From Cypionkella sp. (GTDB taxonomy: Bacteria; Pseudomonadota; Alphaproteobacteria; Rhodobacterales; Rhodobacteraceae), in NCBI RefSeq assembly GCF_030652235.1, contig NZ_JAUSBA010000010.1, positions 62,001 to 126,000 on the forward strand: 64,000 nucleotides of DNA, given 5' to 3'. The notes below the pieces were generated by a model. That model saw only the letters and a program-made list of their open reading frames with translations, had not been told where the DNA came from and did not search any database. The translations under genes were made by a program, and so were the position numbers. Positions 17,651 to 26,004 of the stretch are shown one piece after another; position 1 is the first letter of the stretch; each line of letters starts with the position of its first letter.

Positions 17651-18964
17651 ATGGCCAAAATTGTCGTATTCGGGATCGGATATGTGGGTGTGGTTTCGGC
17701 AGCTTGTCTGGCGAAAGACGGCCATGAGGTGATCGCGGTGGATGTTGATCCGGGCAAGGTCGCCTCGATCAATGCGGGGCTTTCCCCCATCGTGGAACAC
17801 GGTCTGCCAGAGCTGATCGCCGAGGTTTTCGCAGCTGGTAAGCTGACCGCCACGCTGGATGCCGCCGCCGCCGTGCGCGCCGCTGATGCGTCGTTTGTCT
17901 GCGTTGGCACGCCATCGGCCGAGGATGGTTCCATCGGGCTGAAATATGTCGAAAGCTGCTGCTGGGCGATTGCGTCGGCACTTCCGGGCAAAGACGGTTT
18001 CCATTCGGTCATCGTGCGTTCGACCATTGTGCCCGGCACCATGGAGAAGGTCTGCATCCCGATCCTTGAGGAATACTCGGGCATGGAAGCTGGCGTCGGT
18101 TTCGGCGTCGGCTACTACCCCGAGTTCCTGCGCGAAAGCACTGCCATTCAGGATTACTACGATCCCGGCCTGATCGTATTTGGTGCGCTGGAACAGAAAA
18201 CCGCCGACTTCCTGTCCATGCTGAACAAAGACCTGCCCTGCGATGTGAATGTCGTCGACGTGCGCTCGGCCGAGATGATCAAATACACTTCGAACGCTTG
18301 GCGTGCGGTGAAGGTCACCTTCGCCAATGAGATTGGTAACATCGCCAAAGCCTGTGGCCTCGATGGCCAAGCCGTGATGAAGATCCTCTGCTCGGATCAC
18401 AAAGTCTCGATGAGCCCGTATTTCATGCGTCCCGGCTTTGCGTTTGGCGGCTCGTGCCTGCCGAAAGACGTGCGCGCCCTCCGCTCCATCGCTGCCGATA
18501 TTCAGGTCGCCTCGCCGTTGCTGGATGCGGTGCTTGTCGCCAATGCCGAACAGATTAACCGCGCCGAAGCGATGGTGATGGCGTCCGGCTCCACCTCGGT
18601 CGGTCTTGTTGGCATCAGCTTCAAACCCGGCACTGATGACATGCGCGAAAGCCCCCTCGCCGAACTCGCCGCCCGTCTGATCGACCAAGGCATGACGCTG
18701 AACGTCTATGACCCCTTCGTGCATGAAGCCTACGCCAATGACATGAGCGCGGCAGGCCGTGGCAATGATTACAACATTGATCTGAAGGATCGTCTGGTGC
18801 CGACGATCAAGGAACTGCTGGCGAAATCTGACATCGTGCTTGTCGGCAACAAATACGACGACACTCTGGAAGAACTGAACGCCTCGACTCATCCGGTGAT
18901 CGACCTGACGCGGATCAAGGCGGGCAAACGCTCGGGCGGCACCTATCAGGGCATTTGTTGGTAA
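17651..18964 (+). CDS. algD: GDP-mannose 6-dehydrogenase
   Basis: 437-residue cytoplasmic enzyme that oxidises GDP-mannose twice with NAD to GDP-mannuronate, the committed step of alginate synthesis. The Rossmann start FGIGYVGVVSAACL has the GXGXXG motif at 8-13. The SPIVEHGLPELI and YYPEFLRESTAIQDY stretches and the catalytic Cys270 in FGGSCLPKDVRAL are in place. The protein ends in GICW, as I recall for Pseudomonas AlgD, which favours AlgD over UDP-glucose dehydrogenase. AGAAGGA precedes the ATG. It is the first gene of the long alginate-type operon, and its stop overlaps the alg8 ATG (TAATG). Confidence 0.93.
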   Translation: MAKIVVFGIGYVGVVSAACLAKDGHEVIAVDVDPGKVASINAGLSPIVEHGLPELIAEVFAAGKLTATLDAAAAVRAADASFVCVGTPSAEDGSIGLKYVESCCWAIASALPGKDGFHSVIVRSTIVPGTMEKVCIPILEEYSGMEAGVGFGVGYYPEFLRESTAIQDYYDPGLIVFGALEQKTADFLSMLNKDLPCDVNVVDVRSAEMIKYTSNAWRAVKVTFANEIGNIAKACGLDGQAVMKILCSDHKVSMSPYFMRPGFAFGGSCLPKDVRALRSIAADIQVASPLLDAVLVANAEQINRAEAMVMASGSTSVGLVGISFKPGTDDMRESPLAELAARLIDQGMTLNVYDPFVHEAYANDMSAAGRGNDYNIDLKDRLVPTIKELLAKSDIVLVGNKYDDTLEELNASTHPVIDLTRIKAGKRSGGTYQGICW

Positions 18965-20442
18965 TGATGATGTTGGGCCATATCGCCTTTATCGCTGCGA
19001 TGGTTGGGCTTGGCCTAAGCCTGCCGTTCCACGCGATGGGCGATGTGGGCAGCGCCTTGGTGGTGGTCGGGGTGATTGGGCTTTGGCGCTACACTTGGGC
19101 CGCGATCAACTTTTCGCGGGCGGCGCTGTTCCTGAAATGGGTGTATCCGCAGCGTAAGGCGCGGGCGATGGCAGCCTATGCGGCCTTGCCCACGCCAGCC
19201 CATGCGTATTTTCTGGTGACCAGCTACAAGATCGAACCCGAAGTTACCACGCGGGTCTATCAAGCCCTGTTCCGCGCGGCGGCTGCCTCGGCTGGCGGGG
19301 CCACCGTGGTGTGCTCGGTGGTCGATACCGCCGATGCCCGCCTGATCCGCAATATCTTTGACCGGATGGCGGTCGATACGTCGAATACCCGCCTGATGGT
19401 CGACCAAATCGCAGGCACCGGCAAACGCGATGCTTTAGCGCGTTCACTTCGTCTGATCGCAGGTGAGGCCCCGACCCGCCGCGACATCGTGCTGTTTGTC
19501 GATGGCGACAGTTGCGTGCCGGAAGATATTGTGGCCGCCACAGCGCCTTTCTTCACCAACCCCGATATGGGTGCTGTGACGACGGATGAAGAAGTCGAAA
19601 TCCGCGCCACCGATATGCCGCTGTTCCGCGATTGGTTCATGCTGCGCTTCAACCAACGGCAAGTGATGATGTCGTCGATGGGGCTGTCGGACCGCGTGCT
19701 GACCCTTACCGGGCGGATGAGCGTGGTGCGGGCCGATCTTGCCACCAACGCGGGCTTCATCAATCAGGTGCAAAGCGATTTCATCGACCATTGGCGCTTG
19801 GGCCGGGTGAATTTCCTGACCGGCGACGACAAATCGACTTGGTTCTGGCTGCTGAAGAACGGCTACAAGATGGGCTACCTGCCCGACGTGGCCTCGCTGT
19901 CGATGGAAAGCCAACCGCGCCCCGGTTTTGTGGATTCCGCCCTGACTCTGATGATGCGTTGGTTCGGCAACATGCTGCGCACCAATGGCCGGGCTTTGTC
20001 TTTGTCGCCCAACAGCATCGGCTGGTTTACCTGGTGGTCGATCCTTGATCAGCGTGTCGGCATCTGGACGACGCTGGCAGGCCCGATCTCCGTCCTGTTC
20101 GGAGCGGTGTTTATTGAGCCGTTAGCGCTACCCATCTACATCGCCTGGATCATGTTCACCCGCTACACCTATTGCTGGATTCTGGCGACGGTGCGGATGC
20201 AGCCCTTTCCGATCACCTATCCGTTCTTGCTGTACTTCAGCCAGATCACCGGGGCGGCCGTCAAAAGCTTCGTGCTGTTCCGCTTGGATCGTCAACGCTG
20301 GACGCGGCAATCCGCTCGCAAAGCCCGCGCCATTACCCTGCCGTTCGGCCAACGCCTGCAAGGCTGGTCGTCGACGTTCTCCCACTCCCTCGCCCTCGGA
20401 TGGCTGACTTTGGGTGTGATTCTTCTGTCTGGCATTGTCTGA
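18964..20442 (+). CDS. alg8: Alginate-type polymerase, family 2 glycosyltransferase
   Basis: 492-residue inner-membrane processive glycosyltransferase that would polymerise mannuronate from GDP-mannuronate. Two N-terminal membrane segments (about 5-45) are followed by the cytoplasmic GT domain. That domain has VLFVDGDSCVPEDI (DXD), TTDEEVEIR, TGDDKSTWFWLLKNGYKMGYLPDV and the MMRWFGNMLRTNGRAL segment, equivalent to the QXXRW region. Four or more C-terminal membrane helices follow. The match to Alg8 is better than to BcsA or hyaluronan synthase. I chose the ATG at 18964, inside the algD stop (TAATG); a TTG at 18955 would add three residues. It works with Alg44, the next gene. Confidence 0.92.
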   Translation: MMMLGHIAFIAAMVGLGLSLPFHAMGDVGSALVVVGVIGLWRYTWAAINFSRAALFLKWVYPQRKARAMAAYAALPTPAHAYFLVTSYKIEPEVTTRVYQALFRAAAASAGGATVVCSVVDTADARLIRNIFDRMAVDTSNTRLMVDQIAGTGKRDALARSLRLIAGEAPTRRDIVLFVDGDSCVPEDIVAATAPFFTNPDMGAVTTDEEVEIRATDMPLFRDWFMLRFNQRQVMMSSMGLSDRVLTLTGRMSVVRADLATNAGFINQVQSDFIDHWRLGRVNFLTGDDKSTWFWLLKNGYKMGYLPDVASLSMESQPRPGFVDSALTLMMRWFGNMLRTNGRALSLSPNSIGWFTWWSILDQRVGIWTTLAGPISVLFGAVFIEPLALPIYIAWIMFTRYTYCWILATVRMQPFPITYPFLLYFSQITGAAVKSFVLFRLDRQRWTRQSARKARAITLPFGQRLQGWSSTFSHSLALGWLTLGVILLSGIV

Positions 20443-20462
20443 ATTCGCGAAGGAATACGAAA

Positions 20463-21497
20463 ATGGACATCAACACCGCTGAGAGCCAAACCATCGGCCA
20501 CCTGCCCAATCTGCCCGTGCAAGGCGAGCATCCCTTGCTGGATATTCCCTTTGTCGTGGGTATCGACGGGCGGCAGTTCAAAGGCGAACGGCTGTCTCTG
20601 GTCGCTGCCGAAATCACTGGCCTGATGGACCCGGCCTTGGACGGGGCCACGCGCCTGATGCGCTTCATGTTCCCGTTCAAAGGCTTCAGCGTCACGCTGG
20701 AAGTCTTGGGGCAAGTGCAATCGCTGGATCGCGGCAACGGTCACGCCACGGTCAATTTTGTTGACCCCGCAGGCGAGCATCTGCCGCAACTGCGCCATCT
20801 GATCAATTCCTACATCGCGGGCGATCTGGTGGCTTTGGGTGAGGTGATCGGCGTCGCTCCCTCGATCCCATCGCCTGCCAACCGCGCCACCGCGCCGAAG
20901 GCTAAGGGCCTGACCTTTAGCCGGGTCTTTGGCAGCGCTGGGCTGGCACTCGCCACTCTGGCTTTGGTCGCAGCGGTCGGCACCTTGGCCTATAACCGGA
21001 TCTTCACTCTGCCGCTCGCCGCCCCCGGTCTGGTTGCGCAAGACGGCATGACGCTAACGGCGACCGCGGGCGGCCAAGTCGATTACGTCAACCTCGCCGC
21101 CGCCAAGGGCGAAGTCGCTTTCACGATCCGTGCCACCTCTGGCGAGATGCTGTCGATTGCGATGCCTTGCGACTGCATAGCAACAGCCCTTGCCGCAACT
21201 GTCGGGGCTACCGTCAACGCGGGCGAGCCGATGCTGAACGTGCACACCGCCGATGCGCCGATGGTGCTGACTGCAACCGTACCTGCCACCGATGTGCTGA
21301 CGCTGGCCTTTGCCGATCACGTCAAGGTGCAGTTCGGCGACGGCAGCACGATCAACGCCGCTGTCGATCCCGCCAGCCTGCGCGCCGAGGCCACCAATAT
21401 GGGCCTGCCCGTGCGGCTGATCCCGGCCACCCCTTTGCAAGCCGAGCAGCTGGGCCATTTGGCCAAGCTGACCATCATCAAGAAGCCTTGGTTTTAA
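20463..21497 (+). CDS. alg44: Alg44-like co-polymerase with PilZ-like domain
   Basis: 344 residues. The N-terminal PilZ-like domain (about 20-125) is cytoplasmic. One membrane helix (156-177, VFGSAGLALATLALVAAVGTLA) leads to a periplasmic HlyD/MFP-like domain (about 185-344) with the PCDCIATALAATVGATVNAGEPML hairpin typical of Alg44. In Pseudomonas, Alg44 binds c-di-GMP through RXXXR and DXSXXG motifs. Here the first region reads GEHPLLD with no Arg pair, and the second reads AAEITG (48-53). The ligand residues are therefore not conserved, and polymer synthesis may not need c-di-GMP at this site. GAAGGA precedes the ATG at 20463. It sits 20 bases after alg8. Confidence 0.88.
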   Translation: MDINTAESQTIGHLPNLPVQGEHPLLDIPFVVGIDGRQFKGERLSLVAAEITGLMDPALDGATRLMRFMFPFKGFSVTLEVLGQVQSLDRGNGHATVNFVDPAGEHLPQLRHLINSYIAGDLVALGEVIGVAPSIPSPANRATAPKAKGLTFSRVFGSAGLALATLALVAAVGTLAYNRIFTLPLAAPGLVAQDGMTLTATAGGQVDYVNLAAAKGEVAFTIRATSGEMLSIAMPCDCIATALAATVGATVNAGEPMLNVHTADAPMVLTATVPATDVLTLAFADHVKVQFGDGSTINAAVDPASLRAEATNMGLPVRLIPATPLQAEQLGHLAKLTIIKKPWF

Positions 21498-21565
21498 GCC
21501 AACACGCTACCCCCGTCACTACCTTTCAGATTTCCCCTTCGGGCAATGACCCAGCGGAGCGCGCC

Positions 21566-23038
21566 ATGAAAACGTCGATTTACCCCTTGGTTCTGTGTGG
21601 TGGCATGGGATCGCGACTCTGGCCGATGTCCCGAGTCGAGCAGCCGAAGCAATTTCAGCCGGTGCAAGGCAAAGGCAGTCTGAGCTATTTTCAGACCACC
21701 CTGCAGCGCCATCGCGGCGGTGTGTACAAGCCGCCGATCATCGTGACCAGCGCGGGGCAAACCCAACTGGTCGCGCGTCAGATGCGCGATCTGCAACTGA
21801 CCGGATCGGTGATTGCTGAACCGATGGGCCGCAACACGGGTCCGGCTGTTTTGGCAGCCGCGCTTAGCATCATCGTCGAAGATCCCGAAGCGCAGCTTCT
21901 GGTGCTGCCGTCCGATCACATCATCACCGGCGATCTGAACGCCACCGTGGTCGCCATGCAGCAAGCGGCAGACAACGGCCGCATCGTGCTGTTCGGCGTG
22001 CCACCCGCTTACCCGGAAATCGGCTACGGCTATATCGTCGATGGTGGCGGTTACACAAATTATCCCGGCTTGCATCGCGTTGAAACCTTTATCGAGAAAC
22101 CACCATATGAGCGCGCCCAAGCCCTGATCTCCGGCGGCTATTCCTATTGGGCCTCAGGCATCAGCCTGTTTCGCGCCGATGTGCTGATCGAAGAATTCCA
22201 TCGGTTCGAGCCTGAAACCTTCTACGCCGTCTCAGCCGCCGTCAGCGCAGGCAAAATGATCAACGGCGCGTTGCATCTGGAAGAAACCTCTTTCGTCAAA
22301 GCCAAGTCAGAGCCGACTGAGCGGCTGGTGTTTGAACGCTCCACCGCTGTCGCTTTGGCCCCTGCGCGGGACATTCAATGGGATGACGTTGGTGCGTGGA
22401 ATGCGGTGCAGAAAATCTCGACCCGCAATGAGCATGGCAACGTGATCAACGGCGACGTGTTCGCCTTGGATACGCAAAACTCGTTGATCCAAAGCGACTC
22501 GCGCTTGGTCGCGGTGATCGGGCTGCGCGATATGATCGTGGTCGATACGCCGGATGCGCTGTTGGTGATGAACCGTGATCATGCCCAAAGCGTCAAGCAG
22601 GTGGTCGAGCACCTCAAGGGCATGAACCGCCCCGAAGTTTCCACCCATCTTTTGCGCGACACCAACTGGGGCCAGGTCGAACTGCTGGCCAAGGACGACG
22701 GCTATGACATGCGGATGCTGGTCATAGCCCCCGGCGCATCTTTGCGCGTCAACGGCACGGGGCACGGTCCCAGCCTGCTGACCTTCCTGAACGGCGGCGG
22801 TGTTTACGAGCGTGAAGGCAAGATGGTCGCGGTCGCGCGCGGTGATTCAGTCACCATTCCCGCCGATGTGACGCTGCCCCTGACCAACACCGGTACCAAA
22901 GAACTGCGCGCGATGCAGCTTTTGATGACCTATGACGCCGAGAACATCGCTGAAGTGGCGGCCTCGACCGTCAAAGCGGTGGCGTCTTTGTTCACCAAAC
23001 CCGCGCCTTTGGAGCCCGCAGTCGGGGCGGTGCAATAG
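21566..23038 (+). CDS. algA: Mannose-1-phosphate guanylyltransferase (AlgA/ManC family) with degenerate isomerase domain
   Basis: 490 residues. The N-terminal nucleotidyltransferase (about 1-350) makes GDP-mannose and is intact: LVLCGGMGSRLWPMSRVEQPKQF, MGRNTGPAVLAAAL, LVLPSDHII, VETFIEKP, WDDVGAWNAV. The C-terminal cupin, which isomerises fructose-6-phosphate to mannose-6-phosphate in type II enzymes, is present, but the usual QMHHHRAEHW ligand string reads VNGTGHGPSL (395-404). Most metal-binding His/Glu are lost and only His400 remains. The isomerase activity is thus probably missing and must come from another gene. GGAG lies before the ATG. A 68-base gap separates it from alg44. Confidence 0.9.
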   Translation: MKTSIYPLVLCGGMGSRLWPMSRVEQPKQFQPVQGKGSLSYFQTTLQRHRGGVYKPPIIVTSAGQTQLVARQMRDLQLTGSVIAEPMGRNTGPAVLAAALSIIVEDPEAQLLVLPSDHIITGDLNATVVAMQQAADNGRIVLFGVPPAYPEIGYGYIVDGGGYTNYPGLHRVETFIEKPPYERAQALISGGYSYWASGISLFRADVLIEEFHRFEPETFYAVSAAVSAGKMINGALHLEETSFVKAKSEPTERLVFERSTAVALAPARDIQWDDVGAWNAVQKISTRNEHGNVINGDVFALDTQNSLIQSDSRLVAVIGLRDMIVVDTPDALLVMNRDHAQSVKQVVEHLKGMNRPEVSTHLLRDTNWGQVELLAKDDGYDMRMLVIAPGASLRVNGTGHGPSLLTFLNGGGVYEREGKMVAVARGDSVTIPADVTLPLTNTGTKELRAMQLLMTYDAENIAEVAASTVKAVASLFTKPAPLEPAVGAVQ

Positions 23039-23039
23039 G

Positions 23040-24545
23040 ATGACCCGCGTCTTGGCATATTTGGCGAGTGTTGTGTTGATCAGCGCAAGCATGGGGCAAG
23101 CCGCCCCTAAACTTGCCGAAAGCGCGGCGCTGCACGCAGGCATCGCCGGATTGCAGCAAGACGCCAGCGTGATGAGCGCGCAGGGCTTCGCCTATGATGC
23201 GGTGGCGCAGATTGCAGAGCTTTACGGTGTGAAACCTGCGCCCCGCCCGAAAGCGCTGGCCGAGGTGACGCTGCCTTCGGGCGATGCCGCCAAGGTTGCG
23301 GCAGGGGATACCCAGATCGCGCTCACACAGCTGTCGATCTCGGAAGGCACCAACAACCAGCTGCGCGTGCAGCAGGCCCAGCACAGCAGCAAGGCCGGGA
23401 TTTTCATCAGCGCGGGCGTAATCAACCTGCAAGATCTCGCGACCACCGCACAAGAGCAGGGCATCGCGGGCATTGCGATGGCGGATGGCGTTGTCACTTT
23501 GTCGCGTCCCTTGGTGATCTGGCAGGGCGCGACCTTGCTGATCCACCCCGGCGATGTGTTGCAGATGCAAGCGGCCGAGGGCGCCTTCCTTCTGAACTTC
23601 GGCAAGCTTGATCTGCGCGGCGCAACCCTGCGCAGCGATGTCGCCGCCGACGCACCCGAAACCCGGTATCGCCCCTTCGTGCTGACCTCGGGCTCCGGCC
23701 AAGTCTATGCCGAGGCCAACCAGTTTCAAGCTTTGGGCATGGCCGAGCTTGGCCCCTTCGCGGGCTTTGTGATCTCGACCCAAGGTCTGTTTGCCTCGAC
23801 CACCCCATCTGTGCTGCGCGGCAATCGCTTTGAAGATATCGGCGGCGTCGCTCTGATCGGCACCAAAGCCGCACAAGTGACGCAGAACGCGTTTCTGGCT
23901 TCGCGCGGCGGTGCTTTGATCTTGGCACAAGTCGGCGCAGGCGCGGCGCTGGGCAATACGATTTACAACACCAAAGCCGGGGCTGGCCTGCGCGTCACCG
24001 CGCGCTCAAAAGACACGCTGATCGCGGGCAATCTGGTGCTGGGCGGGCAGGGCAATGGCGTGCAAGTCGATGGTGGCAGCTTTGGCATAACCCTGCGCGG
24101 CAACGCAGTGCTGGATAATGCGCAAAGCGGGCTTGCCGCCAAGACCGCCTCGTGCCTTTCGGTGAAAGACAACGTCATCGCCGCCAATGGCGCGGTTGGC
24201 CTGCGGTTGACCAAAACCGGATACGTTCAAGTCGCGGGCAATGCGCTGGTCGGCAATGCAGGCTCTGCCATTGCCGTTGGCGCGCAACTGACTAAAGCCC
24301 GGATGGAGTTGAACAGCAATCTGATGGCTCAGAATCAGATCGGGCTGACCGGCGCGGCTTTGCACCTTGTCACCCTGCGCGACAACGATCTAAGCGCGCA
24401 GTTGCCCCGCATTTTCGACGGTGAATTCGCTCAATATCAGGCGGCATTCCTCACCTCTGGCCGCACCGACCACGCGGCTGTTTTCCAGATTTCGAGCGTT
24501 GCGGCAGAGGATGCCGATTTCGCCTCGATCTGCAGTCAGGAGTAA
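23040..24545 (+). CDS. algG: AlgG-like periplasmic beta-helix protein
   Basis: 501 residues with a signal peptide (MTRVLAYLASVVLISASMGQAA). A variable region comes first, then a long right-handed parallel beta-helix. The AlgG-type segment YRPFVLTSGSGQVYAEANQFQALG followed by GFVISTQGLF and LRGNRFEDIG identifies the family, which epimerises mannuronate to guluronate in the growing polymer and protects it in the periplasm. The catalytic DPHD motif of AlgG is absent. Where it would be expected the sequence reads NTIYNTKAGAGLRVTARSKD, with no His at all. The protein may therefore be a scaffold rather than an active epimerase. The ATG overlaps the end of the ribosome site just after the algA stop. 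Confidence 0.85.
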   Translation: MTRVLAYLASVVLISASMGQAAPKLAESAALHAGIAGLQQDASVMSAQGFAYDAVAQIAELYGVKPAPRPKALAEVTLPSGDAAKVAAGDTQIALTQLSISEGTNNQLRVQQAQHSSKAGIFISAGVINLQDLATTAQEQGIAGIAMADGVVTLSRPLVIWQGATLLIHPGDVLQMQAAEGAFLLNFGKLDLRGATLRSDVAADAPETRYRPFVLTSGSGQVYAEANQFQALGMAELGPFAGFVISTQGLFASTTPSVLRGNRFEDIGGVALIGTKAAQVTQNAFLASRGGALILAQVGAGAALGNTIYNTKAGAGLRVTARSKDTLIAGNLVLGGQGNGVQVDGGSFGITLRGNAVLDNAQSGLAAKTASCLSVKDNVIAANGAVGLRLTKTGYVQVAGNALVGNAGSAIAVGAQLTKARMELNSNLMAQNQIGLTGAALHLVTLRDNDLSAQLPRIFDGEFAQYQAAFLTSGRTDHAAVFQISSVAAEDADFASICSQE

Positions 24546-24549
24546 CTTT

Positions 24550-25992
24550 ATGGTCTTTTCATCGGAAACCTTCCTGTTTCTATTCCTGCCCTTGTTCCTG
24601 TGCATCTACTATCTGACGCCCGCCAAGGGTCGCTCGATGGTGATCCTGCTCGCGTCCTATTTGTTCTACGGCTGGTGGCGGTTCGACTTTCTGCTGCTGC
24701 TGTTCGGCACAACTGTCTGGACCTTCTGCATCGGCCTGATGATCGCGAAAAACCTTGACACGCCGCGCGCGAAGATGTGGTGCGGTATTGGGGTTGCGGG
24801 CTGTCTGGCGGTGCTGGGCGTGTTTAAATACCTCAACTTCTTCATCGACAGTCTGGCGCAACTGTTCGGCACCGATGCCGCAGGGCTTGGCGTGCACTGG
24901 CGCTTGATCCTGCCGATTGGTGTGTCGTTCTATGTCTTTCACTCGATCAGCTATCTGGTCGATGTCACCCGCAAAGACGCCGATGCCACACTGAAATTCT
25001 TCGACTTCGCGGCCTTCATCGCGTTGTTCCCGCAGCTGGTGGCAGGCCCGATCCTGCGCTTCAAGGATCTGGCCGATCAGTTCAAACACCGCACCCATTC
25101 GCTGGTGTTGTTCGCGGATGGCTTGGCCCTGTTCATCGTGGGCTTGGGTAAAAAGGTGCTGCTGGCCGATACCGTCGCGCCGCTGGCCGACATCGCCTTC
25201 AACACCCCGGATCCTTCGGCGGCGCTGTCATGGCTGGGTTCCATCGCCTATATGATGCAGCTTTACTTCGACTTTTCGGGCTACTCCGACATGGCCGTCG
25301 GCCTTGGGTTGATGATGGGCTTCCGGTTCCGCAAGAACTTCGACATGCCCTATATCAGCCGCTCGATCACCGAGTTTTGGCGGCGCTGGCACATCTCGCT
25401 GTCGGTCTGGCTGCGCGACTATCTCTACATTCCGCTGGGCGGTAACCGCGTCGGTCCCGGCCGCACCTATGTCAACCTGATGATCGTGATGGTGCTGGGC
25501 GGGCTGTGGCACGGGGCGAACGGTACATTCCTGGCTTGGGGCATCTGGCATGGCGCATGGCTGGCGATAGAGCGCGCCACCGGCTGGGCCAACCGCTCGT
25601 CTTTCATCGGCCTTGTGCAAACTCTGCTGCTGGTGTTGATCGGCTGGGTCGCGTTCCGTGCCGTAGATATGCACCAAGCGATGGATGTCTATGCGGGCAT
25701 GCTCGGGTTGCACGGCTTCGCCATTCCGATGGACATCGCCTTCCAGATCAGCGGGGAAAGCATGGCGATGCTGGTGATCGCGATGATCTATTGCGCCGCT
25801 GAACCACACATTAATCGCATCGGCAAAGACATGTATTTCGCGCCGCAAGGGGGCATCGGTGTCAGTGGCAATGGCACGCTGACCGCTGCCACCTCTCTGC
25901 TACCCGTCGCCGTTGTATCACTGATCGCCATGCTTGCGATCATGAAACTGGCCGAGGCAAGCTTCTCGCCCTTCCTGTATTTCCAGTTCTGA
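24550..25992 (+). CDS. algI: MBOAT-family polysaccharide O-acetyltransferase
   Basis: 480-residue polytopic inner-membrane protein of the membrane-bound O-acyltransferase family. It would pass acetyl groups across the membrane for alginate acetylation. Features are VFSSETFLFLFLPLFL at the start, FKYLNFFIDS, PIGVSFYVFHSISYLVDVTR, LYFDFSGYSDMAVGLG and FWRRWHISLSVWLRDYLYIPLGGNR with His281. The essential His321 lies in LGGLWHGANGTF. AGGAG precedes the ATG at 24550, four bases after the algG stop. It is followed by AlgJ, its usual partner. Confidence 0.93.
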   Translation: MVFSSETFLFLFLPLFLCIYYLTPAKGRSMVILLASYLFYGWWRFDFLLLLFGTTVWTFCIGLMIAKNLDTPRAKMWCGIGVAGCLAVLGVFKYLNFFIDSLAQLFGTDAAGLGVHWRLILPIGVSFYVFHSISYLVDVTRKDADATLKFFDFAAFIALFPQLVAGPILRFKDLADQFKHRTHSLVLFADGLALFIVGLGKKVLLADTVAPLADIAFNTPDPSAALSWLGSIAYMMQLYFDFSGYSDMAVGLGLMMGFRFRKNFDMPYISRSITEFWRRWHISLSVWLRDYLYIPLGGNRVGPGRTYVNLMIVMVLGGLWHGANGTFLAWGIWHGAWLAIERATGWANRSSFIGLVQTLLLVLIGWVAFRAVDMHQAMDVYAGMLGLHGFAIPMDIAFQISGESMAMLVIAMIYCAAEPHINRIGKDMYFAPQGGIGVSGNGTLTAATSLLPVAVVSLIAMLAIMKLAEASFSPFLYFQF

Positions 25993-26004
25993 AGGAGGAT
26001 CGCC

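Noticed and set aside
17582-18892. 436-codon open frame opposite algD
   Set aside because: Shadow frame caused by GC-rich codon bias; no family motifs, and algD on the other strand is unmistakable.
17651-18964. UDP-glucose 6-dehydrogenase
   Set aside because: The C-terminal GICW, the GVGYYPEFLRESTAIQDY wording and the alginate-type context favour GDP-mannose dehydrogenase.
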